This document shows, in pieces, positions 38,218-47,465 of a DNA stretch of 64,000 bases. The stretch lies in assembly GCF_019278525.1 (NCBI RefSeq), contig NZ_CP058986.1, positions 2,805,001-2,869,000 on the forward strand, given 5' to 3'. How positions within the stretch are numbered: position 1 is the first letter of the stretch; every line of letters starts with the position of its first letter. The notes under the pieces were generated by a model, which worked only from the letters and a program-made list of their open reading frames with translations, had not been told where the DNA came from and did no database searches. Made by a program: the position numbers and the translations under genes. The DNA comes from Polaribacter sp. HaHaR_3_91 (GTDB taxonomy: Bacteria > Bacteroidota > Bacteroidia > Flavobacteriales > Flavobacteriaceae).

Positions 38218-38703
38218 ATGAAACATGCTTATCAAGTAAAAGTAAACGATACTTTCGATTTTAAAATTGACGGACAAGCTGTAAAAAAACTAGACACTTT
38301 AAAAGTTTCAGATTCCGAATTTCATGTGCTTGATAATCATTTATCGTACAAAACTGAAATTATAAACGCCAATTTTTATGAGAAATCGTATTCCATAAAA
38401 GTGAATAACACGGTTTATCAAATTAAAATTCATGATGAATTAGATATCCTTATTAAAGAAATGGGATTCGAAATTGGCATCACAAAAGAAGTTAACGAAA
38501 TTAAAGCACCTATGCCCGGTTTAATATTAGAAATTAATGTTCAAGTTGGTTCGGAAGTAAAAGAAGATGACACTCTTTTAATTTTAGAAGCCATGAAAAT
38601 GGAAAACGCATTAACGTCTCCAAGAGCAGGAATTATAAAAACGATTTCGGTAACAAAAGGAGAAACTGTAGATAAAAATCAACTTTTAATAGCATTTGAA
38701 TAA
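38218..38703 (+). CDS. Biotin carboxyl carrier subunit of acyl-CoA carboxylase
   Basis: This 161-residue protein carries biotin on Lys127 in the motif EAMKMENAL and swings it between the carboxylase and transferase sites. The C-terminal 75 residues are the biotinyl domain. The N-terminal 90 residues are beta-rich and resemble the BT-like linking domain of acyl-CoA carboxylase alpha chains. It is thus a free-standing piece of what is one alpha chain in many bacteria. The order carrier, biotin carboxylase, transferase is followed here. Confidence 0.92.
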   Translation: MKHAYQVKVNDTFDFKIDGQAVKKLDTLKVSDSEFHVLDNHLSYKTEIINANFYEKSYSIKVNNTVYQIKIHDELDILIKEMGFEIGITKEVNEIKAPMPGLILEINVQVGSEVKEDDTLLILEAMKMENALTSPRAGIIKTISVTKGETVDKNQLLIAFE

Positions 38704-38773
38704 ACAGAAAAATCCTACAAGGTTTTTACAAACCCGATAACCATCTTCCGAAATAAAAAAATATAAATTTTAT

Positions 38774-40231
38774 ATGAAAAAAATTTTAATAGCAAACAGA
38801 GGAGAAATCGCCATTCGTGTTATGCGAACCGCTAAAAAAATGGGTATAAAAACAATTGCTGTGTATTCTTCTATAGACAGAAATGCACCTCACGTAAGGT
38901 TTGCAGACGAAGCTGTTTTAATTGGAGAAGCACCATCTAATCAATCTTATTTATTAGGTAATAAAATTATTGAAGTTGCTAAAAACCTAAACGTAGATGC
39001 CATTCATCCTGGTTATGGTTTTTTATCTGAAAATGCCGATTTTGCAGAAGCCTGCGAAAAGAATAACATCGTTTTTATTGGTCCAAAATCTAAAGCCATT
39101 AAAATAATGGGAAGTAAATTGGCAGCAAAAGAGGCTGTAAAAGCATATAATATTCCGATGGTTCCTGGCACAGAAGAAGCCATTACAGACATTCCGAAAG
39201 CTAAAATAATAGCTAAAGAAATCGGATTCCCTATACTAATAAAGGCATCCGCCGGTGGCGGAGGAAAAGGAATGCGTGTGGTAGAAAACGAAATGGAATT
39301 CGAATCGCAAATGCAAAGAGCCATCAGCGAAGCTATAAATGCTTTTGGTGATGGGGCTGTTTTTATAGAAAAATATGTTACCTCACCTAGACATATCGAA
39401 ATGCAAATTATGGCAGATACACACGGAAATGTGGTGCATCTTTTTGAACGCGAATGTAGCATTCAACGTCGTCATCAAAAAGTAATTGAAGAAGCTCCTT
39501 CTGCTATTTTAACCCCAGAATTACGCTCAAAGATGGGAGAAGCAGCCATTAAAGTCGCAAAATCTTGTGATTATGTTGGTGCTGGTACGGTTGAGTTTTT
39601 GCTAGATGACCATCATAATTTCTATTTTCTAGAAATGAATACACGTTTGCAAGTAGAACATCCGGTTACGGAACTCATTACAAATACCGATTTGGTAGAA
39701 TTACAAATTCGTGTGGCTCGAGGCGAAGTATTACCAATCACACAAGAAAACTTAAAAATTAAGGGACACGCTTTAGAGTTACGTGTCTATGCAGAAGATC
39801 CTTTAAATGATTTTTTACCAAGTGTGGGGAATTTAAAGGTTTACAAATTACCAGAAGGTAAAAACATTCGTGTGGATAATGGTTTTGAACAAGGCATGGA
39901 CATTCCCATTTATTACGATCCCATGTTATCAAAATTAATCACCTACGGAAAAACAAGAGAAGAAGCTATTGAATTGATGATTACCGCTATTCAGAACTAT
40001 CAGATTGAAGGAATTGAAACCACTTTACCTTTCGGAAGTTTTGTGTGTGAACATGATGCTTTTCGTTCTGGAAATTTCAATACACATTTTGTTAAAAAGC
40101 ATTATTCCCCAGAAGCTATAATAAACAAGCAACAACAAGAAGCAAAAATTGCAGCACTTATTGCTGTAAAAAAGTATTTAGAAGATCAAAAATTATTAAG
40201 AATACCTGTTTCTAGTAGCAGTATTCAGTAG
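38774..40231 (+). CDS. Biotin carboxylase subunit of acyl-CoA carboxylase
   Basis: The enzyme carboxylates biotin with ATP and bicarbonate. The N-terminal KILIANRGEIAIRVMRTAKKMGI, the ATP-grasp loop KASAGGGGKGMRVV, FLEMNTRLQVEHPVTE and the C-terminal LELRVYAEDP are all typical. Length is 485, slightly longer than E. coli AccC (449). The set may be propionyl-CoA or another acyl-CoA carboxylase and not the acetyl-CoA carboxylase of fatty acid synthesis. Confidence 0.94.
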   Translation: MKKILIANRGEIAIRVMRTAKKMGIKTIAVYSSIDRNAPHVRFADEAVLIGEAPSNQSYLLGNKIIEVAKNLNVDAIHPGYGFLSENADFAEACEKNNIVFIGPKSKAIKIMGSKLAAKEAVKAYNIPMVPGTEEAITDIPKAKIIAKEIGFPILIKASAGGGGKGMRVVENEMEFESQMQRAISEAINAFGDGAVFIEKYVTSPRHIEMQIMADTHGNVVHLFERECSIQRRHQKVIEEAPSAILTPELRSKMGEAAIKVAKSCDYVGAGTVEFLLDDHHNFYFLEMNTRLQVEHPVTELITNTDLVELQIRVARGEVLPITQENLKIKGHALELRVYAEDPLNDFLPSVGNLKVYKLPEGKNIRVDNGFEQGMDIPIYYDPMLSKLITYGKTREEAIELMITAIQNYQIEGIETTLPFGSFVCEHDAFRSGNFNTHFVKKHYSPEAIINKQQQEAKIAALIAVKKYLEDQKLLRIPVSSSSIQ

Positions 40232-40368
40232 CAGTCTTAAAAAAATAAAATTTAGACATATAAATTAATACTTAATAAAAAAGAAATTCAAAAAAAGTCA
40301 ACAAACACACAACATAAATAATACTCAACTTTGCGACTTTGCGCCTTCTCGAGAAAACAAACACAATA

Positions 40369-41910
40369 ATGGAATCAAAAATAAAAATCCTTAACGACAA
40401 ACTTGCTCAAGCTTATTTAGGTGGTGGTCAAGATAAAATTGATAAGCAACATCAAAAGAAAAAATTAACAGCAAGAGAGCGTGTTTTGTATTTATTAGAT
40501 GACGGTTCTTTTGAAGAAATTGGCGCTTTAGTTACACACAGAACAAAAGAATTTGGTATGGAATATCAAGTTTATTATGGTGATGGTGTAGTAACTGGTT
40601 ACGGAACCGTAAACGGAAGACTAACCTATGTCTTTGCTCAAGATTTTACTGTTTTTGGAGGCTCTTTATCTGAAACACATGCAGAGAAAATCTGTAAAAT
40701 TATGGACTTGGCGCTGAAAGTTGGAGCTCCATTAATTGGTCTAAATGATTCTGGTGGTGCAAGAATTCAAGAAGGTGTTCGTTCTCTTGGCGGTTATGCA
40801 GATATTTTTTATAAAAATGTGCAATCGTCTGGAATCATTCCGCAATTATCTGCCATAATGGGCCCTTGTGCTGGTGGTGCAGTCTATTCCCCTGCCATGA
40901 CAGATTTTACCATTATGGTAGAACACAGTAGTTATATGTTTGTAACAGGACCGAGCGTCGTAAAAACAGTTACCAATGAAGAAGTTACAAGTGAAGAACT
41001 AGGTGGCGCAAGTACACATGCTACAAAATCTGGAGTAGCACACAAAACATCTTCTAATGACGTAACTTGTTTAGAAGAAATTAAAAAACTTTTAAGCTAT
41101 TTACCTCAAAATAATAAAGAAACTCCTGCCCTTTTACCTTTTAAATTACAAGATGAAATTAGAGAAGAACTTACTAACATTGTTCCTTTAGACTCCAATA
41201 AACCGTACGATATGCACAAAGTCATATCCGGAATTATAGATGAAGATTCTTTTTATGAAATTCATAAAGATTATGCCGAAAATATTATTGTTGGTTTTGC
41301 TAGATTAGGCGGAAGAAGTGTTGGAATTGTTGCGAATCAGCCGCAGTTTTTAGCTGGTGTTTTAGATGTAAATAGCTCTAAAAAAGGAGCTCGCTTTGTG
41401 CGTTTTTGCGATGCTTTTAATATTCCGCTTTTAGTACTTGAAGATGTTCCAGGTTTTTTACCAGGAACCGACCAAGAATGGAATGGTATTATTGTACACG
41501 GAGCAAAATTACTCTACGCTTTTAGCGAAGCTACTGTGCCAAGAGTTACCGTAATTACACGTAAAGCGTATGGTGGCGCGTACGATGTTATGAACTCTAA
41601 ACATATTGGGGCAGACATGAATTTTGCATGGCCAAGCGCAGAAATTGCAGTTATGGGAGCTAAAGGAGCTGTAGAGATTATTTTTAAAAGAGAAATTAAA
41701 TCCTCTGAAAATCCAGTTGAAAAATTAAAAGAAAAAGAAGCAGAATATGCAACACTTTTCACCAATCCATACAGCGCTGCGCAACGTGGTTTTATAGATG
41801 AAGTAATTATTCCAAAAGATACCCGAAGAAAGTTAATAAAAGCATTTTCTATGCTAGAAAATAAGGAAATAGTGAAGCCAGATCGAAAGCACGGAAACAT
41901 ACCATTATAA
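40369..41910 (+). CDS. Acyl-CoA carboxylase carboxyltransferase subunit (propionyl-CoA carboxylase beta type)
   Basis: This 513-residue protein is a fused crotonase-fold carboxyltransferase of the PccB/methylmalonyl-CoA decarboxylase alpha type. It has the two halves, with [20 protein letters not shown] and [13 protein letters not shown] in the acyl-CoA half and [14 protein letters not shown] with [12 protein letters not shown] in the biotin half. ATG at 40369 ([10 protein letters not shown]) is chosen. An in-frame TTG 30 bases earlier has no family support. Together with the two genes upstream it would make methylmalonyl-CoA from propionyl-CoA. Confidence 0.94.
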   Translation: MESKIKILNDKLAQAYLGGGQDKIDKQHQKKKLTARERVLYLLDDGSFEEIGALVTHRTKEFGMEYQVYYGDGVVTGYGTVNGRLTYVFAQDFTVFGGSLSETHAEKICKIMDLALKVGAPLIGLNDSGGARIQEGVRSLGGYADIFYKNVQSSGIIPQLSAIMGPCAGGAVYSPAMTDFTIMVEHSSYMFVTGPSVVKTVTNEEVTSEELGGASTHATKSGVAHKTSSNDVTCLEEIKKLLSYLPQNNKETPALLPFKLQDEIREELTNIVPLDSNKPYDMHKVISGIIDEDSFYEIHKDYAENIIVGFARLGGRSVGIVANQPQFLAGVLDVNSSKKGARFVRFCDAFNIPLLVLEDVPGFLPGTDQEWNGIIVHGAKLLYAFSEATVPRVTVITRKAYGGAYDVMNSKHIGADMNFAWPSAEIAVMGAKGAVEIIFKREIKSSENPVEKLKEKEAEYATLFTNPYSAAQRGFIDEVIIPKDTRRKLIKAFSMLENKEIVKPDRKHGNIPL

Positions 41911-41977
41911 CTATAGTTATTTAATCATATTAAGAGATCACTTTTTAAAAACAAGTCGTTTATTGTAAATTAGAGTC

Positions 41978-43864
41978 ATGAACACCATTGCGAAACGGAT
42001 ATCAGATTTTTTAAAGGACTTCCCTCCTTTTAATATGTTGCCTAAAGACGAATTATTAGCGATCTGTAAAGCTGTGGACATCCTTTATTTAGAAAAAGAT
42101 TCCAATTTATTTATTACAGGAGTCCCTATAAAAAATCAATTTTATGTAGTGAAAGATGGTGCCATTGGTTTGTTTGAAGAAGAAACAAATCTTTTAGTTG
42201 ATGAATGTGATGAAGGTGATATATTTGGTTTACGAGCGCTCATGCGAAAAGACAGTTACAAATTAACTGCAAAAGCCTTAGAGGAAAGTATTGTGTATAG
42301 TTTGTCTTCGGAATTGTTTGAGAATTATATCACCACAACCCCAGAAGCAAGTACATATTTAATGACGAGCTTTGTTTCTAACACACGCTATTCAGAACCG
42401 AAACCTCAAAATCAATCTTCAGGGAATATTCAAGATTTTTTTGAAGAGCAATCTATAGAGTTTTCTAAAAACCCTATTCACTGTTCTCCAGAAACTAGCA
42501 TAAAAGCAGCGGCAATTATTATGACGCACAAACGTGTGGGTTCTATTATAATTACGGAAAAAAACAAACCTTTAGGCATTATTACCGATAAAGATTTACG
42601 TATAAAAATTGCCACGGGATTGGTTTCTATAGAAGAACCTGTTACTAAAATAATGTCATCTCCCGTTATTACCTATCCTGAAAATATTACCGTAGCAGAG
42701 GCACAAATTGCCCTATTAAAATATAAAATTACGCATTTGTGTATTACCAAAGATGGTACACCAAATTCTGGTTTAACAGGTATTCTATCTGAACATGATA
42801 TTATAGTTGTTAGAGAAAATAATGCATCTGCATTAGTGAAAGAAGTAAAACGAATCTCAACTACAAAGCAATTACAACAAATTAGAAAACGAGCAGAACA
42901 ACTTTTAAAACGGTATATAAAACAGCAAATTCCTATTGTATTTGCCACTAAAATACTTTCTGCCATTAACGAAAGTATTACGCAAAAAATTATTGAGCAA
43001 GCTATAAAAGAAATACCAACTCCTCCTCCAACTACTTTTGCTTGGTTAGCCATTGGAAGTCAGGGTAGAGAAGAGCAATTATTACTTACAGACCAAGACA
43101 ATGCCATAGTTTTTAATAATGTTGATGAAAATGAACACGAAAAAACACAACAATATTTTTTATCCCTTGCCAAAAAAATCAATCAAAAATTAGAAATCGT
43201 TGGTTTTGAATTATGCCCTGCGGATATGATGGCTAGTAACCCTAAATGGTGTTTATCAATTTCTCAATGGGAACAACAATTTAAAAAATGGATTACAACT
43301 CCAAATCAAGACAACTTAATGTTGTGTACTATTTTCTTTGATTTTGAATTTGTTTATGGTGATAAAAATTTAGTCAGCTCTTTAGCTGAAAGTATTTTTG
43401 AGTCTATAGAATCTCGTGATATTTTTTTAACTTATTTAGGTTTAAATGCTTTAAAAAATCCGCCTCCGTTAAGTTTCTTTAGACAATTTTTAGTAGAACG
43501 AAATGGAGAGCACAAAGATCAGTTTGATATTAAAGCACGTGCAATGATGCCTTTGGTAGATGCTGCTCGTTTATTAATCTTATCAAAAAACATAAAAACA
43601 CATAACAATACCATTGTTAGATATGAAAAATTAGCTGAATTAGAACCACAAAATAAGGATGTGTTTTTAGCCTGTTTAGAGGCATTTAAAAACCTTCTTT
43701 ACTTTAGAACTCAACAAGGTTTACTACATAACGATTCTGGAAGGTTTATAGATTTACAAACATTAAGTAAAGCCAATCGTTTGGAATTAAAAAGTTGTTT
43801 TAAAGCCGTAAAAAATGTCCAAGATTTAATTCAGACTCGATTTAAACTTTCTCAATTTTTATAG
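41978..43864 (+). CDS. cNMP-binding, CBS and DUF294 nucleotidyltransferase-like protein
   Basis: The protein of 628 residues has a cyclic-nucleotide-binding-like domain (about 10-130), a pair of CBS domains (about 150-280) and the DUF294 nucleotidyltransferase region with GSQGREEQLLLTDQDNA near 350-370 and a helical DUF294_C domain to the end. The domain set is like PII-uridylyltransferase (GlnD) relatives, so it may modify or sense something in response to nucleotides. It is usually found beside acetate uptake genes, as here. The exonuclease gene follows one base after. Confidence 0.93.
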   Translation: MNTIAKRISDFLKDFPPFNMLPKDELLAICKAVDILYLEKDSNLFITGVPIKNQFYVVKDGAIGLFEEETNLLVDECDEGDIFGLRALMRKDSYKLTAKALEESIVYSLSSELFENYITTTPEASTYLMTSFVSNTRYSEPKPQNQSSGNIQDFFEEQSIEFSKNPIHCSPETSIKAAAIIMTHKRVGSIIITEKNKPLGIITDKDLRIKIATGLVSIEEPVTKIMSSPVITYPENITVAEAQIALLKYKITHLCITKDGTPNSGLTGILSEHDIIVVRENNASALVKEVKRISTTKQLQQIRKRAEQLLKRYIKQQIPIVFATKILSAINESITQKIIEQAIKEIPTPPPTTFAWLAIGSQGREEQLLLTDQDNAIVFNNVDENEHEKTQQYFLSLAKKINQKLEIVGFELCPADMMASNPKWCLSISQWEQQFKKWITTPNQDNLMLCTIFFDFEFVYGDKNLVSSLAESIFESIESRDIFLTYLGLNALKNPPPLSFFRQFLVERNGEHKDQFDIKARAMMPLVDAARLLILSKNIKTHNNTIVRYEKLAELEPQNKDVFLACLEAFKNLLYFRTQQGLLHNDSGRFIDLQTLSKANRLELKSCFKAVKNVQDLIQTRFKLSQFL

Positions 43865-43865
43865 T

Positions 43866-44531
43866 ATGTTTTGGTTTAGAAAAAAAAATTACCCTGCATT
43901 TTGGAAATCTTATACAGCATATTTCAAAGAAAAACAAAACGCTAATTTCGAAAACATTCGTTTTGTAATTTTTGATACTGAAACTACAGGTTTAGACATC
44001 AAAAAAGACAGAATATTATCTATTGGAACCATCACTGTTATTGATAAAATGATAAAGGTTTCTGACTCTTTAGAATCCTATCTAACACAAGATTTATTCA
44101 ACACAGAAACTGTAAAAATTCATGGTATTCTAAAGCAAGGAACTATATATAAGGTAACTGAAGAAGAAGGTATAGTTCAATTTTTGGAGCATATTAAAAA
44201 TGCTGTTTTAGTAGCACATCATGCCGCTTTTGACGTTGCCATGATTAATCAAGCATTAAAACGATTGAATTTACCAAAATTAAAAAATAAAGTATTAGAC
44301 ACTGGACATTTATTTATAAAATCAAAATTAGATACTTCAAAAAAACATTTTAGTTTAGATGAATTATCACTTCGATTTAACATACCTCAACATGATAGAC
44401 ACACAGCATCTGGAGATGCTTTTATTACCGCAATCTTATTTGTAAAACTACTTTGTGTTTTAAAGAAAAAAAACACGGTACTTTCTTTAACTTATTTGCA
44501 TAGAAGTAATGACAGAATAGGTCTTATATAG
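43866..44531 (+). CDS. DnaQ-type 3'-5' exonuclease
   Basis: The 221-residue protein has the DEDDh exonuclease motifs: Asp37 and Glu39 in FDTETTGLD, Asp in HHAAFDVAMI and the HxxxD of HDRHTASGDAF. It resembles PolC/DnaQ epsilon-like nucleases that act on single-strand DNA or small RNA. It starts one base after the DUF294 gene stop and is cotranscribed. The pair is a known neighbour of acetate symporter genes, though the reason is not known. Confidence 0.93.
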   Translation: MFWFRKKNYPAFWKSYTAYFKEKQNANFENIRFVIFDTETTGLDIKKDRILSIGTITVIDKMIKVSDSLESYLTQDLFNTETVKIHGILKQGTIYKVTEEEGIVQFLEHIKNAVLVAHHAAFDVAMINQALKRLNLPKLKNKVLDTGHLFIKSKLDTSKKHFSLDELSLRFNIPQHDRHTASGDAFITAILFVKLLCVLKKKNTVLSLTYLHRSNDRIGLI

Positions 44532-44579
44532 AGACAGAATAAACTTTAATTTTAGTATAAAAATTAAATAAAAAAGGCA

Positions 44580-44602
44580 GCTCCAAATTATAAATTTAGA
44601 GC
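44580..44602 (-). terminator. Likely terminator of the 116-residue gene
   Basis: On the minus strand GCTC-TAAATT and AATTTG-GAGC form a stem with one mismatch, followed by TGCC and a run of six T. It lies 30 bases after the stop codon at 44632. Confidence 0.5.
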
Positions 44603-44631
44603 CACCTACAAAAAAACTAACTTAACAATGC

Positions 44632-44982
44632 TTAAATTAAATCATATTCCTTTTTCAATTTCTTATAGTCATTAAAATGTTCTGTAAATAGATTTCTGTT
44701 TTTTTTATGCTCTTTGTAAAAAAATAAATCACACGCTAAATCAATACATTCAGTTGGGTTGTCTAAGACATTCTTATATTCCAAAAGTATATGATGTATC
44801 ATCTTATTATTTTCAATAATAGTAGAAACCTCTTTACTTAAATGATCTTTTCCAAGACTATTCATTTTAATATCATTACATACTTGTGAAATTTCATTCA
44901 GTTCTAACATCCATCTTTTTACTTCGTTAAGACTTCGTTTTTGAATTATTTGATTTTCAGTCTGCTCATTATCTATTTGCAT
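44632..44982 (-). CDS. Hypothetical helical protein, 116 residues
   Basis: I do not recognise the family. The protein is highly charged and predicted mostly helical, with no signal peptide. It lies nine bases after the GreA/GreB-like gene in the same direction, so the two are likely one unit. Codon use is like that of its neighbours. Confidence 0.65.
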   Translation of the reverse strand: MQIDNEQTENQIIQKRSLNEVKRWMLELNEISQVCNDIKMNSLGKDHLSKEVSTIIENNKMIHHILLEYKNVLDNPTECIDLACDLFFYKEHKKNRNLFTEHFNDYKKLKKEYDLI

Positions 44983-44991
44983 AATTATTAT

Positions 44992-45402
44992 TTATTTGGT
45001 TATTCTTTCTGGCTGCATTACTTCTAAAACTTTTAATTCTTTTTGACCTCCTGGAAAATCCCATAAAATTAAATCGCCTTTGGCGTACCCTAAAACAGCA
45101 GTACCCATTGGTAACAATAATGATATTTTATTTTGTAAAACATTCCCCTTTGAAGGCACAACCAACTCAAAAGTTTTCTCCCATAAACCATCTAAAGAAC
45201 GCACTGAAACTAAAGAATTAAGTCTTACAACATCTGTAGGCATTTCTTTTTCGGTAACAACTTTAGTTACATTCCTTAATTCTTCTTGTAGTTTAAAAAT
45301 ATGACTCTTTACCGTTTTTGACTCGACTACCTTGTTTAAATTTAAGAGTTTTTCAATTATTAAAAACTCATTTTCTTCTATAATTAACTGATCATACTTC
45401 AT
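44992..45402 (-). CDS. GreA/GreB family elongation factor-like protein
   Basis: The C-terminal half (about 55-136) has the GreA/GreB C-terminal domain: VRLNSLVSVRSLDG, then LLPMGTAVLGYAKGDLILWDFPGG. The N-terminal 50 residues are shorter than the two-helix coiled coil of GreA, so the cleavage-stimulating tip is probably reduced, as in Rnk-type proteins. It may bind RNA polymerase and modulate it. ATG at 45402 (MKYDQLI) is chosen. An ATG 33 bases upstream exists. Length is 136 residues. Confidence 0.85.
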   Translation of the reverse strand: MKYDQLIIEENEFLIIEKLLNLNKVVESKTVKSHIFKLQEELRNVTKVVTEKEMPTDVVRLNSLVSVRSLDGLWEKTFELVVPSKGNVLQNKISLLLPMGTAVLGYAKGDLILWDFPGGQKELKVLEVMQPERITK

Positions 45403-45804
45403 TTTTTCAAAATTTAATTCTATGGAAAAAACCACGTTTTACATACATTCACTCTAACCCATCTATTACCAAAACATAAATCTATTTGCCTATTCTTTAA
45501 TAAATACTTCTCCCTTTTTATTCTGATGCCATTAAAAATAATAATCTATAATACTTCTAGAATTACATAAATACCTGGAGTTATAGCAATACTATTTTTT
45601 CTACATCTTCATTGACCATTCTTAAATAAAAATGAATTACCTATTAATTATTGGCTACATTAAATATTTCTTAATTAAGGTTTGAGTTTACAAACTAATT
45701 AGCACTGTCAAACTCCTTAATACATTTTCGATCTAACCTTGTTTAAGTGGCTTATTTTTTATACTTCTCTACTAACAATTTTATAATTAGATGTTTTCAA
45801 TTTC
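45403..45804. other. Non-coding stretch between the GreA-like gene and a small cysteine-rich gene
   Basis: No reading frame of coding character is visible on either strand. The plus strand is C and T rich. It may hold the leader and promoter of the GreA-like gene, but no TAnnTTTG box was found. Confidence 0.4.
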
Positions 45805-45954
45805 TTAGAAATTAAAACCTGTTATTGCATTTGTTTCTAATAAATCTTTTTTTTCATATTCACTACAAGCCCAAATAGCATTTTTATTTGATGTTAAACT
45901 ACAGTCTGTTTTATGAATACAAGTACTACATAAACTATTATTATTGAAAACCAT
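45805..45954 (-). CDS. Small cysteine-rich protein, 49 residues
   Basis: ATG at 45954 opens a 49-codon frame ending at TAA (45805). Four cysteines are at 9, 12, 18 and 30, spaced C-x2-C-x5-C-x11-C, with WACSEYE around the last. This is the layout of a small zinc ribbon or Fe-S site. No signal peptide is seen. The pattern is unlikely in a chance frame. I do not recognise a named family. It lies between the GreA-like gene and the NtrC-type regulator gene, all on the minus strand. Confidence 0.65.
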   Translation of the reverse strand: MVFNNNSLCSTCIHKTDCSLTSNKNAIWACSEYEKKDLLETNAITGFNF

Positions 45955-46075
45955 AATTATCTTTTTAATTACAACTATCTAATAGCAAGTGATATGCCAC
46001 ATGTATCCAAAAGAACAAAAACAACACACAATAAACTAATAATCACACACTTAAACAAACAACAATGTTTATTAC

Positions 46076-46108
46076 AAAAAAAACAGTTGAGGAAATATTC
46101 CCCAACTG
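46076..46108 (-). terminator. Terminator of the acs-kinase-NtrC operon
   Basis: On the minus strand CAGTTGGGGAA and TTCCTCAACTG form a stem with one mismatch (46084-46108), directly followed by eight T. It lies 29 bases after the regulator stop. Confidence 0.85.
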
Positions 46109-46136
46109 CTACTTTTTTACTCGTTTTTAAATGTGC

Positions 46137-47462
46137 TTATTTTAATTTTTCCCGGAGTGTTTTTCTATCAATTTTAAGAATCTCTGCTGCCTTAGTTTTA
46201 TTATTATTTGTAGCTGCTAAAACCTTTAAAATATAGTTTTTTTCAAATTCTTTTAAAGACAACAACTTGTCCGTTTTAGAAAAATTGATTTGATATTTAA
46301 TATGCTTCGGCAAGTGCTCTACATCTACCTTTCTATCAGACATAATAATAGCTCTTTGTATTACGTTTTCTAATTCCCGAATATTACCTGGCCAATAATA
46401 GTTTTTTAGAACCTCTAAGGCTTCAGGTGTAATCTTTATAAAACGGTCTTTGTATTCTATTCCATATTTGAATAAAAACTTTTCTACCAACAACGGAATG
46501 TCAGAACTTCTCTCTGTTAAAGTTGGCACCTTAATTTCTACAACTGTTAATCGGTAATATAAGTCTTCTCTAAAACGCTTTTTTTCAATTAAATCTTTTA
46601 AATTGATATTTGTTGCAGCAATTACCCTAACATCAACTTTTTCTGCTTTTTGAGAACCAACTCTTACCACTTCTTTTTCTTGTAAAACCCGTAACAATCT
46701 TAATTGAGTTGCTAAAGATGCATTGCCAATTTCATCTAAAAAAATAGTTCCATTATTGGCTGCCTGAAAAAAGCCTTTTCTATCTTTTTCAGCACCCGTG
46801 AACGCTCCTTTTACATAACCAAACAACTCTGATTCTAATAAATTTTCTGGAATTGCTCCGCAGTTTACAGCAACAAAAGGTGCTGAGGAATATTTACCCA
46901 TATAATGAATAGAACGTGCCACCAACTCTTTTCCGGTTCCGCTTTCACCATAAATAAAAACCGTTGCTTTGTTGTTTTTTAACCGATCTATTACGTCTGT
47001 TACTTTTCTCATTGCAGGCGATGCTCCTATTAATTCGCCATACGGTTTATGAGTTTCTGCTACTTTTACCTGGCTAACTGTATCTTCTTTAGAGTTAATT
47101 TTTAAAGATTTTAAAACTGCCTTTTTAAGTTCTTCTTTTGTAAAAGGTTTTGTAATATAATCTACTGCTCCAGATTTCATTACTTCTAAAGCTCCTTCTA
47201 TAGAAGGAAAACCTGTAACTACTAATTTTGGAATTTTAGGATAATGTTCAGACGTGTATTTAATTAATTCTAAACCATCCACATCTGGCATTTGCAGGTC
47301 TGTAATTAATAAATCTATAGAAGTATCTTTTAAAATTTCTAATGCTTCCTTTACAGATATCGCCTTATAAGTATGATAATTTAAAGATTGTAAATGCCTC
47401 TGTATGAGTTCTAAAATAAGAAGATCATCATCTACAATTAATATATTTTCTTTGTTTAGCAT
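46137..47462 (-). CDS. NtrC-type sigma-54-dependent response regulator
   Basis: The protein has an N-terminal receiver with phosphorylation site Asp55, an AAA+ domain with Walker A GESGTGKE (172-179) and the sigma-54-contacting loop GAFTGA (219-224), and a C-terminal Fis-type helix-turn-helix (NNNKTKAAEILKIDRKTL). Length is 441. It would switch on sigma-54 promoters when phosphorylated by the kinase encoded three bases upstream. I did not find a clear -24/-12 site in the window. The target may be the acs or symporter genes. Confidence 0.96.
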   Translation of the reverse strand: MLNKENILIVDDDLLILELIQRHLQSLNYHTYKAISVKEALEILKDTSIDLLITDLQMPDVDGLELIKYTSEHYPKIPKLVVTGFPSIEGALEVMKSGAVDYITKPFTKEELKKAVLKSLKINSKEDTVSQVKVAETHKPYGELIGASPAMRKVTDVIDRLKNNKATVFIYGESGTGKELVARSIHYMGKYSSAPFVAVNCGAIPENLLESELFGYVKGAFTGAEKDRKGFFQAANNGTIFLDEIGNASLATQLRLLRVLQEKEVVRVGSQKAEKVDVRVIAATNINLKDLIEKKRFREDLYYRLTVVEIKVPTLTERSSDIPLLVEKFLFKYGIEYKDRFIKITPEALEVLKNYYWPGNIRELENVIQRAIIMSDRKVDVEHLPKHIKYQINFSKTDKLLSLKEFEKNYILKVLAATNNNKTKAAEILKIDRKTLREKLK

Positions 47463-47465
47463 CTT

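Noticed and set aside
40325..40348. The CTTTGCGACTTTGCGCC stretch before the carboxyltransferase gene as a repeat
   Set aside because: It holds only a short tandem of CTTTGCG and is not seen elsewhere in the window. It might be a widespread flavobacterial intergenic phrase but cannot be supported here.
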